Assembly (NCBI GenBank): GCA_035610365.1
Contig: CM069432.1
Location: forward strand, 85,110,020-85,174,019
Length of the DNA stretch: 64,000 nt
Direction of reading: 5' to 3'
DNA from: Aquatica leii
Lineage: Eukaryota > Arthropoda > Insecta > Coleoptera > Lampyridae
This document shows positions 10,069 through 22,260 of the stretch, in pieces. The notes under the pieces were generated by a model that saw only the letters and a program-made list of their open reading frames with translations, did not search any database and was not told the DNA's origin. The position numbers were made by a program, and so were the translations under genes. Position 1 is the stretch's first letter. Each line of letters starts with the position of its first letter.

Positions 10069-10470
10069 TCAACAACTGATGCCCTTGTGTATGTAGAAAA
10101 TAATATCATAGACGCTTTTATTAAAAAACAACATTTAATTGCGGTAATTTTTGACATACACAAGGCATTCGATATGACGTGGAGGTATAATATAATACAG
10201 AAATTACACACGTGGAATATCCGAGGCAACCTCCCACAATTCATCAAAGAGTTCCTTTCAGAAAGACTTTTTCAAGTACAAGTTAAGCAACAACTTTCCT
10301 CAGTTCGAAAGTTAGAGAATGGAGTACCGCAAGGGTCAACGCTAAGCGTCACACTATTCCTTATTGCAATGCAAACTCTTACGGAAAAGATTCCAGTCAA
10401 CGTTAAATTTTCTGTTTACGTTGACGATTTAATAATATTTATAACCGGAACAGTAATGTCGATAATATAA
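10069..10470 (+). pseudogene. RT catalytic segment of the I-like element
   Basis: The frame continues directly from 2155: STTDALVYVE, then motif A FDIHKAFD, motif B VPQGSTLSVTLF and motif C VYVDDLIIF with the catalytic aspartates, where most elements have YADD. It closes at 10470 soon after motif C. Homology (INCLTARAAEIGFIFAEK) goes on in another frame at about 10480-10550, so there is a frame break between 10445 and 10480. Confidence 0.85.
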
Positions 10471-10567
10471 GTTCAACTTCAAACAGCAATCAACTGTTTA
10501 ACGGCTAGAGCGGCTGAAATCGGTTTCATATTCGCCGAGAAAAACGACTTGTATCGACTTTTGTCGG

Positions 10568-11326
10568 TTGCGTACTCCACATGACCCTCCATGTTTAAAC
10601 AATAATAAGAGCGAAATAAAAGTCGCGGATACAGTCAAATTTTTAGGAATTACGCTAGACAAGCATTTACATTGGAGCGAACACATAAAAAATCTAGAAA
10701 CATCACTAAAAAAAGTGCTAAATCTATTAAAATGTATTTCAAATATAAACTGGGGTGCAGATAAAGGAACTTTATTAAATATCTTTAGAGCTTTTGTATT
10801 GAGCAAAATTGATTATGGATGCGTTGCTTATGGATCGGCAAGAAAGAGTTTACTAAATAAACTAAATACAATCTATAATACGGGACTCAGATTAGTAACT
10901 GGCGCTTTCCGAACTAGTCCAGCCGCATCATTATCTTGTGTTGTTGGTTTGCTACCTCTTGAGCATAGGCGCAATCTACAGCTATTAAAATACGCCATAA
11001 AAATAGTTAATAATAAAAAACACCTAAACTATAATATGTTTCATTTAGAAAACAACAGTCAAGACATCGAAATTTACGAAAATAAGCCAACACATATAAA
11101 GCCAAGCAATATACGAGCACAAAAACTAGCCAAAGAATTAAATTTTAACTTAACGCCCATATCAACATGCCGTTATCGAGTTGAACCACATTGGTTAAAT
11201 AATAACATAGATAGCCAAAAGTTAAACCAGATAATGAAAGAAGTCACTGCAAACGTGTTCAACATATGGCAAAGAGAATGGAATAAAGCAATAACTCAAT
11301 TGCGGGAAAAAAACCTTCTGTCTTAG
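10568..11326 (+). pseudogene. RT thumb and C-terminal region of the I-like element
   Basis: The first residues of this ORF are out of frame; from about 10610 it encodes the thumb: VKFLGITLDKHLHW, AFVLSKIDYGCVAYGSA and GLLPLEHRRNLQLLKYA, a common order in I/Jockey-group RTs. The next block, ending in NVFNIWQREWNKA, is the one that in I elements follows RNase H, yet no RNase H motifs lie between. Either the domain was deleted or this lineage lacks it. The frame closes at 11326; homology resumes one frame over as LEWNPVKIGRRQDVIVTRL. Confidence 0.8.
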
Positions 11327-11520
11327 AATGGAATCCCGTAAAAATTGGCAGGCGGCAAGACGTAATAGTCACGCGTCTTAGAATAGGACACACCAATTTA
11401 GCATCGGGGTGGAGATTAATAGGACGAGCAAAACCATTGTGTGAGTTATGTAAAGTGAAGTTAAATGTAAGGCACATACTAATAGAATGCGGCAAATATA
11501 ACAAAATTAGAGAAAAAATA
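11327..11520 (+). pseudogene. C-terminal CCHC knuckle of the I-like element
   Basis: Reading on in the shifted frame gives TRLRIGHTNLASGWRL and then CELCKVKLNVRHILIEC (about 11440-11490), a CX2CX7HX4C knuckle typical of the end of I/Jockey/R1 ORF2 proteins. The frame decays after 11520. About 150 bases of 3' UTR and the TAA tail follow. Confidence 0.75.
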
Positions 11521-11673
11521 ATTTAGACAAAGAACTAGCAAGCGTCCTAAATGATAAACCAGAAAATCAGAAAAAAATTTTTGACTACTTACAGGAGACT
11601 GACTTATTTAATAAAATATAAAGAATCGACCAGTTAATGACCATAGTCGTCGATGCTGGTAAAACAAACAAAA

Positions 11674-11693
11674 AATAATAATAATAATAATAA
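11674..11693 (+). repeat. TAA-repeat tail of the I-like element
   Basis: Six or seven TAA units follow CAAACAAAAAA. A simple TAA tail is the usual 3' end of I-clade elements. It is also the known target of Dong elements, which is relevant because Dong-like sequence starts right after it. Confidence 0.65.
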
Positions 11694-12686
11694 ACTAGCA
11701 GAAACTAGCAACATACATAAAGGAATCACGCATATCAATACCTCGGCTACACCACTACAATTTGATAATCAAACATACAATCCCCGGGATAATATAACGA
11801 CAACACATACAAAGAAAACAAACTGGAAACAAAAAACACTACATGGAAATACCTAAATCAACTAATGCAACCACACATAGATCACGAAACATCCAATACA
11901 TGGCTAAGAAAAGACAACATATACGGTAAAACGGAAGGATTCATGGTAGCAATACAAGACCAAGTAATTAAAACCTGATACTACAGTAAACACATCATCA
12001 AAATCCCCAACACAACTACAGATAAATGCAGACTATGTAAACAGCAAATAGAAACAATAAATCACATTATAACTGGATGTACAACACTAGCGAACACAGA
12101 GTACACCATAAGACACAACAATATAGCCAGAATAATACATCAACAACTTTCCAAACAACATAAAATCACATCACAGAACATACCTACACACAAGTACACA
12201 CCGCAAAATATACGAACAACCAACACAGACTGTACTGGAATAGAAGTGTTACAACTGATAAAACTACTTTGCACAACAAACCGGACATTATTCTCACCAA
12301 TAAAAAAAACTAACAAAACTAATCGAAATATCAGTACCGAACACTGCTAATATTTAAAAGAAAACAGGAGAAAAAATTGAAAAATACATTCAACTGGCTG
12401 AGGAAATCAAAGACATGTGGCATCAGGACAGGGTAGAAATAGTACCAATTATCTTATCAGCCACAGGGGTCATCCCACACAACCTGCACAAATGCATTGA
12501 AACATCGGAACTACATCCTAACATATATATACAACTAGAGAAATCATAGAAACGTGCTCCATAACTCGGAAGTTCCAAAAAGCACAATAACCACACCAAT
12601 TTGTACAGTTATAAGGAAGCCACGCTTGACCATGGTCCACGTGGCTCTCCATTGAAAACCAGACGCAAAGTCTGAGAGAAAAGTAG
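11694..12686 (+). pseudogene. 5'-truncated Dong/R4-like non-LTR fragment
   Basis: Several frames together encode the C-terminal end of a non-LTR element with a restriction-like endonuclease. In order: TEGFMVAIQDQVIKT, the knuckle CRLCKQQIETINHIITGC (12027-12080, CX2CX8HX4C), RHNNIARIIHQQL, LYWNRSVTTDKTTLHNKPD with the PD pair of the endonuclease at 12281-12286, then IEISVPNTANI, EEIKDMWHQD and ATGVIPHNLH. Stops and frame changes make it dead. It lies between two TAA tracts, matching the TAA target preference reported for Dong of Bombyx. The RT domain is absent, so insertion was truncated. The clade is inferred from motifs and target. Confidence 0.65.
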
Positions 12687-12687
12687 G

Positions 12688-12760
<73 letters not shown>

Positions 12761-12792
12761 GAATAAGAATAATAACAATAATATAATAATTT
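12687..12792. repeat. TAA microsatellite
   Basis: Uninterrupted TAA units run from 12687 to about 12760, then imperfect units (AAG and AAC variants) to 12792. It is the 3' boundary of the Dong-like fragment. The long poly-Leu and poly-Ile minus-strand frames here are artefacts of the repeat. Confidence 0.95.
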
Positions 12793-13801
12793 AACAATAA
12801 ATTCTTTATTTGTGATAACAGTAACACCCGATACAAAGTGATCGTAAACAAATAGAAGATATCGTAATAAAGTAAAGATGAATAGGAGTACTTACAATCA
12901 ACACACGTCCTTACTAGATTTAGGAAAGTTGGTAAATGCATACTTCTAAAAACTGTAACAGAGTGTAATCGGACAGGTACTACAAATAAAGTAATTACAA
13001 CACATCTTTTTAAAAACAAATAAAATAATGCGTTAAACTGTGTATTACTTTGTAAAGATTAAACTAATGACTATGATAGCTAAAAATTGTTTAACATATA
13101 ATAATTTACAGCTCACCCAATTTTTTTGAAAATGTCGAAGGTATTGTCGCTAATTAATCTAGAAATCTTCCCAAGTGTAATTGAACCTGACATTGACCTA
13201 ACATTCAAAATAAGCACAACACATATTAGTAACGTGCCTAATACACGTGTAACAAATGTCTAACACGAATTAAACTAAGTGCGACAATCGGCGTGGTACC
13301 AATAAAACTACACACAAAAACAGCAAAAAAAATTTAACAGCAAAATGTATAGGTGCATCGTACCTCAGCAAAACCATTTATGAACATCATATAACTTTTT
13401 ATTTATCCAGTTGTCAACTAAAAATTAAGGTGTAACATATGAAATATATACAGAGTCACGGATCAGAAAAATTTTTAACATAACGCTTGTTATTATTTGA
13501 ATGTGGTAGACAACGTTGCATTTGGTATAATAGCACAAATCTAACGACCCATTGTTTGTTTCTTTAATTATTAGACATATATTATCATTTCTATGTTCTT
13601 ACACTATAAATTGTGTTGTATGAAGTACATAATGAAATTTGCACTACTATATTAAAGGGTTCTTTAGAAACCACTGGTTTGTTTACTAAGAAAGAAAGGT
13701 CTCAATAGGTTTAAAGAAAATGATGGGTATCAAACGATTTGCAAAATTTATAGAATATGAAGAACAAAATATTTATGATTTATATAACAAAATTTTTAAA
13801 T
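12793..13801. other. AT-rich stretch without a recognised feature
   Basis: No ORF with recognisable homology and no structured repeat seen. The left end (about 12793-13020) may belong to whatever carried the microsatellite. Confidence 0.5.
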
Positions 13802-13805
13802 AGCC

Positions 13806-15282
13806 TGTTACGGTCGAATTTTCTTTATGCACGCCTATGTTGCTACGGACGAAATTTTCTTTGCGCACGCCTATGTATTCCCAACGTGGAATTAATTTAC
13901 GGTTTGGACGCCCCCTAACGATCGTTTTTACGCGCGACTGTCATTTACGACGAGTTCTTCAATTTGAAAACTAAAGAAAATGGCCGGTGAATGGGCGATT
14001 GAACGTTGTCTAAACTTATCCACCGTCTTGGGGACCAATTTATAAGTGTATAACAAGTATATTTCGTTTGCGTCGTCACCGGGTAAGATTATAACTCTCA
14101 TTTAGTAAAACTCCGTTGTAATTTCCCGTAATCTGATAGCCGTTCCCACCACGTGCGAGCATTTCGTTCCTAATGGTTAATTGTTAATGAGGGATCCATT
14201 TCGAATAACAATTTCGTCAAATAAATATTCTCTGAGGCATACGACATATGGCAGTAACCGAATGTACCGAGTGTAACTAAAAGCTGTCGAGATTCTACAC
14301 AGGCAGCAGATACCTGCGTAATCACAGAAAAGGGGTATAACAGCATCCGATTTCGGGTTGTGTTATGTGTATACTTTAAAATTTAAGTAATGATTTTGTA
14401 GATTTGGATTTTGTGAGATATTAGGTTGACACGAATTGCGATTCAAATTACTTGCAGGGTACGTGTCGAAAAAAGTACTTTCTTCACACCAGGGGAAATT
14501 CCTGTATTTGTGGTAAGTGCTTTTATATCTTTTCTTTCGTCGTCAACGAGGTTACTCACGAAACTTTCGCTAATAGTAATTTCGTACTGATTACCGTAAT
14601 TGTAATACCATTTAGTTAGTAAATTTGCTTATACTACGCATGCTGTGTCCTACCCTTAATTATTGTGATAATTTAATGTTAATGCCATACTAATTAATTT
14701 TGTCTTATTGTCAGTAATGCCATATTCCTATTTATGTAAACGATATTTACTACGTACTATTCTTCGCTACTTAGCTTATTGGAATTTATTGATGTGATGT
14801 GTGCTGCCGATACTACAGGCATTTAGTTAGAAAATTGCTGATGTACTTCTTAATCAAAGTGTACGATAATTATTAATGTGAATCGTTACACATTGTAGAC
14901 TTTAAGGTTGGCGTATAAGCCAAGTGTGATAGGTATTTATTCTACCTCGAATATATTAACAATCATATCTTCTATTATTATTCCAACGTTAAACCATTAA
15001 ATCGATTATACTTGTTAGTCTTTCTTTTTCTCTTCCCTGCTCCTGTGATTATCGGTACCGACTAATTACTTTTGACTACTCGAACAGCTGAGTAGAGGAA
15101 TTACGAACCTAACATAGTGTTACAAGTTTTATACCGTCCTGTCCTGAGCAAGACAGAGAATTACTTTGGGATAAGCTCTGGCGCCCTGCAACATCTTTTC
15201 TGTATTTAGTGTGGACCTTCCCTCTCTCCGAATATTGGGAGTTGGCCGTGCGGGTTCGTAAAACCACAAAAAGCTTGTAACA
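13806..15282 (+). repeat. Solo LTR, family D
   Basis: A 1477-bp sequence with TG...CA ends (TGTTACGG...CTTGTAACA), flanked by AGCC at 13802-13805 and 15283-15286. Its right 200 bases, read in reverse, match 42800-42990, where the same sequence abuts a primer site, so it is an LTR. No internal region is present: recombination between two LTRs removed it. Near its left end are two copies of a roughly 37-bp unit ending in GCACGCCTATGT (13824-13883). The two family-D LTRs differ enough to be old. Confidence 0.8.
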
Positions 15283-15286
15283 AGCC

Positions 15287-18200
15287 TGTTGGTACTTATT
15301 ATAGTAATCATTTTAGTTGATTTTTAGCAAATGTTATTTCGGTGGTAAATTATTTTTTTAAAAAAACATGTTTGTTTTAGAAATAACATAAATTCAGTCA
15401 ATTTTTATTTTAACAAAGTTAAAATAAACTGATAATTTTATATCAAAATCATCTTTAACTACACTAGGAATTATGGATTTATGTATTTTAAAAATAACCA
15501 ATAGATTTACATCAAATTGCAAGAGTTAATTATAAATAGTAACGGGATACACTAGTGGTATTAAAGTTATAAGAAAAACTTGTTGGTACAATTAGATAAA
15601 TATTGCTTGATTTAACAATTAATATTTTCTGTTGATAAACGATTAAATTTGGCAAGTTATAGTATATATATTTTTAAACGTTTTACACTTAGAAATTGTT
15701 TATTGTACAACAAAGGATAGTTAACAAAACGCTTGACATAAAAATTGATATGTAAATGTGCTAACAAAAATTCCATTTTTAGTAAGTCATGTATTGCAAT
15801 TTTTTTTCAGCTAAATTACATAACGAAAACAATAATTATCCATATGTGTAGAAAACACTTGCGTTATATTTATGTATAGTAAAGTGTATTTAAACGAAGA
15901 TTAAGCATTTAAATGTGTCTTTTGTATAAAACAGTTCTGTTTGTAAAGTACGTAGGTACAATAATGAACACACCAACAATATGCAGTCTCAAAGGATTTA
16001 AGCTTGTAACTAAAAAGATACGGAAATAGAAACTAGAATCCTCCGTTATATTAAAGAATGTTAAATAATCTACAAGAGTATTTACTTTCAAAGTATTTAC
16101 CTACACGAGTAAAATAAACTTGAACTAAAAAGGAACATTTTAAGACAAGCTTTTCTAAAGAAATTCTTTAAATATTACGTAGTAATGCTGTTGTAAACTT
16201 TTTAATCTGAATTATATTTATTAAAAACTCTACGATTACAGAAAGCGGTAGAAGAAGTAATTGTTTTTGATTTTTAACCATTTTATATTTATTATGTCGT
16301 TTTAAATAGGCCTTTAAATTAAAAACTCTTAAGAAAAAACTTTCTCAATCTAAATCAAAACAGATATATCTAGAAAATTTGGTTATCCATTATTTAACTT
16401 TGCTTAATTAAACTTTGAAAGTTTTCGATCCCGTAAGCAGTTCCCTGTCTAATTCGTAAAGGCACATAAATGTCCAAGATACTTTCATTTCATGGGTAAT
16501 TAAGAAAACTTTCAGTTTCTTTTTTCTACGTAAAGTAAATTATCATTAATTGTTATTTTATTTTGTATATTTAAATTTGCTGTTTTATTTAAATACGTAA
16601 GAATACGTTTGCATATAATTATATAGACTGTTGTATCATACATACAGTAGTACAAATAAGATTGCATTATCTTTAGTACATTTAAGATATCAAAATTAAA
16701 GTTCTATTAAAATAATCAAAGTTTGTAAAAGTAGCATATGTTGTTTTAACAACACTGCAATAATTCAACTGTATTAATAAATAATTTAAAACACCAGCTT
16801 CATGCTTTTGTATATGTTCTACTCAGATGTAGTACGCATGCACTGTGTAACAATGAAAACTTTTACAATAAGTATATCAATTATATATGATTTAAAAAAT
16901 TAAATTTATGTTTTTTGTTCTAACAAATATGTTAGGTTATACAATAGTTATCTTTATTAGAAATAATTTTGAAAGCACTCAATGCTTTAAGAAAAAAACA
17001 ATATTAAGATTAGCATGATTAGAAAAATATTGATTTTTAAATGTACATTAATATTACAGAAAACTGTTATTGAAGAGTATCATGAAAAAATAACAATGAT
17101 AGAATATTTTCGTTATTAATTTGGTAAGGTATACAAATAATAAACAAAATGTGATTTCGGTGCCCTCTAAAGTTACTACGATATAGAGATAAGTATAAAT
17201 AAATATAAAATGTAATAGAGTTTTTACTAATTTTTGTGTGTATAGTAACATAAAAAATATTGCACGCGACTGTAATCATCTTTCATGATAAGTCACTTAA
17301 CTTTTAATATTATTTGTAAAGTTATTTTTAGTTGTCTTTTTTAGAAACTAAAAAAAATTGTTTTACATGTGAATTATCTAATTAATATAAATGTATAAGT
17401 GTAAAATTATTTTTAACCTTTTATTAAATAAATCAAATTTAAAATGCATTTATTTATTGTATAAAATTGTTGTATAATGTTAATTGATTGTTTTTATTCG
17501 TACTTGCGCATTAATATTTATTTATTTCCAGACTTTATGTTAGAGGTGTTTCATTATGTCGTGCCTTGAGTCGAAAATTGGAATTAATAAACTAAAAGTC
17601 AAAAATTTGAATAAGTCTATCTGAATTCCAAAAACGTTTGTCTATTTAAAAGGCACTCACGTCAATAAAAATTAAAAATAATCACATATTTAATTATTCA
17701 TTAAACATTAATTTTTTTATAATAATACCTAAAGACCTATTAACAACAAATACAACGATAAAAGCAAAGAAGGTTAGAAAAAATGTACCGGCGAATGCTT
17801 GTAAGACGGATAATAACAATATTTTGATATAAACAGACTACAGCGCCACAGTTCACGAGATCCTGAATGACGTCTAATATACTATCATTTTACTAATATG
17901 TTTCCTTATCTTATTTTTTACTTTATAAATGTAAGGTAGAAAAAAAAATAAATTTCAAATTGGAGTAGAAAATAGAAATGTTTCTAGTGCACAAAGATCT
18001 TGATGTTTATTGAAGTTTGAATATAATACAGTCTTTAGTCTAAATTTTCAGGTTAGCAAACTGAAAAACCGTAATAAATTTTATTATCATTTTTTGCAAT
18101 ATTGCAAATATCACATAAAAAAACAGTATTCTTTAGAACCCTTTTATAAGCAACAATTCTATTTACTATGAGGTAAGGATATGAACTCAAAAATAAAACA

Positions 18201-19092
18201 AACCTACTTGTTTTATTTTTTATTGTGGTCTATAGTCTCCGGCGTCTATTGAGGCAAAGTGCAGCTTGTAGAAATAATATCAGGTAAAAAAACAAATTAA
18301 TTATTACGTAAAAGAACTAACGAGCAAATTTTTATTTACAAGTGATGACAAAAAAATGGTAAAGAAAACTAAAAATATTCAGCGGTGAATCAATAAAGAA
18401 AACTTAACTTAAACAACCAATTACTAGTGACGTGACTCGAGAAACAATGAATAAAACTATTTACAGTAAATGCGGTGATGATCTGCTGTGAACAATTAGG
18501 CACAGGACGTGAAGTGCATGCAATATGACGAACAATAAAATGATGAATTTATAAAATATAAAATAGCGGTTATGAGAATTTATAAAATCGCAGAATTAGG
18601 TACGTAGTAAGAGATGTTATTTATTTGGACAGTTAAATGCTTAGGTTTCAAGTCTGAAACGAATTAAGAATTAACGGTTTTAGATAGATGCTATATGCAG
18701 CGACGGGTGATCTTTTATAACCGTTCTGGTTACGCTTAGTTATTATTTTTTGAGTGGGAAAATAATTGCGTGCACGGACATAAGTACGAGATAACATTGT
18801 CATATACATGTTGCATACATATTACTATTGTATGTAAAGTGATTAGCATTAAATACAAACTTAATATAGTCAAAGGTAGATAGTAATATCGTTTCGTTAC
18901 GTTTGTTAAAATAAATTTTACGGTGTTGGTTTATACTATATGTTAAATTATTTGTCTGAATTTGTCAGAACTTAACTTTTTCAGCTATTTTCAGCTACTT
19001 TAATATGTAGTAACCTACTAAGAGATGATATCGCCATCACATTTTGTTTATAGTATTGGTATTGACTTACACACTCATAATTTTGATTATGC
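15287..19092. other. AT-rich region without recognised genes
   Basis: About 3.8 kb with only short ORFs of biased composition. I see no TE protein motif, no tandem array and no clear inverted repeat. Confidence 0.5.
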
Positions 19093-19900
19093 TATGTTAA
19101 TGATATCGTTGCATGTATTCCCGAAACCAAAATTAACAACATCTTCAACGTTTTTAACAATTACAATTTACATCTAATATTTGCTTTTGAAATAGAAACA
19201 GAAAGATCTCTACCATTTTTAGAGATTAAACTTATCAGGGATTTTAGTATTAGTATGATGGTAACTGATTGGTGTATTAAACCTATTGCTTTAAATAGAA
19301 AAATTTATTACTAATCCCAGCATCCACACCACCAAAAAATCAATGTAATTAAAACTATAAAAATAACATTATAAGTTTGAGCAATCACTAATTTCACAAA
19401 AAAAACTTTAACATTGTAAAGAAAATACTGAGGAATATCAACTATCCCAATAACAAATAAAATAAAGATTTATACTAAAAGAACTAATTCGAACCCACTA
19501 CCAACTAACTCACCTATAACTAATTTTAACACTACTTTTAACACTAACTTTAATACTAACATCATGAACTTTACAATCATATACGTTCCAAATCTAACAC
19601 AAAGAATCATTCTAATTTTAAAAAGAAATGACATCAAGATAACTATGTACAACAATAACACTATTTACAACAGCTGTACAGCAACATTAAAAAGAAAACT
19701 AACACAATAGAAAAACATTAGTTAGTGTACAAGCTAGATTGTACGGGTTGCAATGTGTGTTATATTGGATAAACTAAACAGAAATTTAAAAATCGGATTA
19801 AAACTATTAATCCGGGTCATTTGTACAGTATACAGGCAACACACTTCAAACCGAAAAATGTGACAATTTTTACCATAGATTATGGCTTTAGAAATAAATA
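19093..19900 (+). pseudogene. Penelope-like retroelement relic with GIY-YIG end
   Basis: The plus strand encodes YVNDIVACIPETKINNIF, the catalytic block of a Penelope-like RT with the first Asp of YVDD changed to Asn, then LPFLEIKLIRD and VTDWCIKP, the usual following motifs. After several stops the segment IIYVPNLTQRI precedes YKLDCTGCNVCYIG and TKQKFKNRIKT near 19729-19800, the start of a GIY-YIG endonuclease with its Cys pair; a TAA follows YIG at 19770. Upstream RT fingers are not recognisable, so the copy is 5' truncated or decayed. Confidence 0.75.
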
Positions 19901-22246
19901 TGAAAGAAAAAAAAAGAACAATATAATTTGACGAACCTTTTGATTTTTTCTTCATAGATTAATAATTAGGCTATAAAGAATGTTTTTTAATTTTACCCGT
20001 TTTCGTTATTAATCCCTATACTTTTTAAGCAAATCCTACTTTAAAAAAATAATCATGTAATCTGTCAAAAGTTTCAGATTGTATTCACGCAATTAAAATT
20101 AATTTTTTTGTTCTTTATCTATGTTTCTTATTACAAAGATTTCAAATTTGCATTAAAATTTATAGAACAATTATCCTTGAATAGGTGAAGCGTTGTTTTT
20201 TTTTAAATTTTACTTAGGGCCATAGATAAAATAGTCAATTTCTAAAAATCAACAAAATTAGTTGTCTTAAATTTTATAACGACAACAAACATAAATCAAT
20301 AACTCCAGAAAACAAATAACTAAACGAAAAAATTTATTTAAAATTTGCTGAAATTAGATCTGATATTTCAATCGTGGTGAATTAGGTCAAACGATAATTC
20401 CGTTTCGTAGACTTGTGTATACTATACAAACGTGTCGGAAATTATCAGTTTAGATTTCTTGAAATAATAGTGACACAATCCAAAATCTTGTTTATAATAT
20501 AACATAAAATTTTGTAGATTCCACACCGTACAACTTGTGCTTATTATAACATAACGATCGGATTTTGAAATTACTCAAATTTTTTATTTTTATTGCGATT
20601 TTTAGATTGACATTAGGATATATTTACATGTGTCAAATTAAAATTTTAATTATGCGAATTCATTTCTTAGATTAAATTAAAAATTATGTGTTTACATTTT
20701 TTTTAAATCGTTAGGTAAAATTATACAAAATTGTTTATAGCACACAAATCTCGTTACAAGAAGTCTAGGAAAGTACATCATATCTTTTATCACTTGGAGA
20801 TGACAATGGACTTGATTAGACTTTTACAATAGAAAATCTAATGACAAACAGAAGCATTTTATAAAACAAAACAAAATTAGTTTTAAGAGAAACTGATAAC
20901 CAAAATTTCAGAAATACAATTTTATTACTGCTATACACATAATAGAATTCATACAACTCAACTAGCCAATACGCATGCGCAAGTCAATGTAATCTATTTT
21001 GGTAGGTATTTGAATAATAATTTAAAGAAGGTTATTAATTTTTTTATGTTAATTAACATATTGATATATAGACTGTTCTATACAACGTACTGAACTCTAC
21101 CAAGAAAAATTTAGGTGGTCATTTAATAAAATAAAGTTGGATTGCTGTCAAGAACAACATATTTTGTCTATGACCTGGGGCGTCGTTTATAGTAATCGTA
21201 TTTCGACAACGTATAAAAATAATATAAAGTAAATTAGGGATTTCTACAAAAGAAACAAACATGTATGACGTATAGGTTTACAATACTGCTGAATTACAAA
21301 AGCCTCTGTTACAGCTTGACAAACAAATAACGAGAAAATGTCACGACCATGCCTGTCCCTAAAAGATTTTGCCTGCGGTGAACTTTTTTCGCTTTCGAAG
21401 AATTTTTTACCATTTTTTAAGACATTTGCTTAGGGCGGTAGAATCGTCCGAGTTCACACGAGAACGTGTCCAAGTTCTCGTCTTTGCTGATTTGAATTAT
21501 TAAAGGATTTGTTTTCTACTCTCCGATATTATTTATAACGCTTCTCATAAAATCTGTCACTAAACCCCAGTTTCTAATTTTTTTCAGAAATTGTTATAGA
21601 ACGGCACTTAGGTAGTTGAGGGTTAAAGAACTATAATGCCATTGTTTGCATGTTTACTACTCTATATGACAGTTTAGCTCATAAATATTATATGCAAAAG
21701 TATTAAAATTGATCAAATTTCAAAACCATTCAATTTTTTAAGATGAACTTTTTACAGATCGATTTTAACAATTATTTATTACGCATCAGTGAAAAGGCCA
21801 AATAAGCTAATATAAAAACTAATTAGGCTAAGTTAAAATGTAGATTTCGTTTAATGTAATAATAACTTACTTCCATTACTTTGTCATTATTAGAAACCCT
21901 TGGAAATTACTGAAAATCAGAGACAAAATGGTAAACTGGTGTACAAAAGTTACTCAGCGGTATACCTCTTGACATATACTGTGTGATCTAATTTTTCTAA
22001 ACGTTTGTTCTCAATAAACTTATTAACTCAAACAAAACAAAAACTTATAACAAAAATTAAAAAAAATTATTTAATAAAAATAAAAGGATTCTTTATTGCT
22101 AGCAAAATAATGACTGTTAGATATACTAAAATTTAATTACTGGCAATAAAAAATTCAAAGATGTCGTCAACATAAAATTGAGATAGGTTAGGTATATCGA
22201 CCACTATAACAAACTAGTTCAATAACAAAAGATTTATAAACATAAA
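19901..22246. other. AT-rich region, one small foldback
   Basis: No coding motif seen. One inverted repeat at 20392-20448 is listed separately. Confidence 0.5.
20392..20448. repeat. Short imperfect foldback
   Basis: CGATAATTCCGTTTCGTAGA on the left pairs imperfectly with the reverse complement of the right arm ending CGGAAATTATCAG, around a TATAC/GTATA centre. Weaker symmetry may extend to about 20366-20463. It may be a decayed foldback element. Confidence 0.45.
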
Positions 22247-22247
22247 T

Positions 22248-22260
22248 TATTAGACATAGT
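22248..22260. repeat. Target site duplication, left copy
   Basis: TATTAGACATAGT occurs here and again at 23606-23618, bracketing the non-LTR fragment. Thirteen bases is a normal length for target-primed insertion. Confidence 0.85.

Larger units (their letters stand above)
540..11693 (+). mobile_element. I-like non-LTR retrotransposon, split by an LTR element
   Basis: Reading 540-2155 and then 10069-11693 gives one decayed non-LTR element: apurinic-type endonuclease, reverse transcriptase, thumb, C-terminal CCHC knuckle and a TAA-repeat tail. The 7.9 kb between is LTR-A. TAA tails are known for I-clade elements, and the RT block (FDIHKAFD, VPQGSTLSVTLF) fits that clade best. No ORF1 is visible before the endonuclease, and the RNase H domain usual in the I clade is not seen between thumb and knuckle. 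At least three frame breaks (near 1795, after 10445 and near 11326) make it inactive. The clade call is by motif recognition only. Confidence 0.8.

Noticed and set aside
12518-13019. Minus-strand frames of 86 and 136 codons
   Set aside because: They are translations of the TAA repeat (runs of Leu or Ile) and of unrelated flanks.
17868-17883. TGACGTCTAATATACT shared with 44834-44849
   Set aside because: Sixteen bases with no extended similarity on either side; could be chance or a very old relic.
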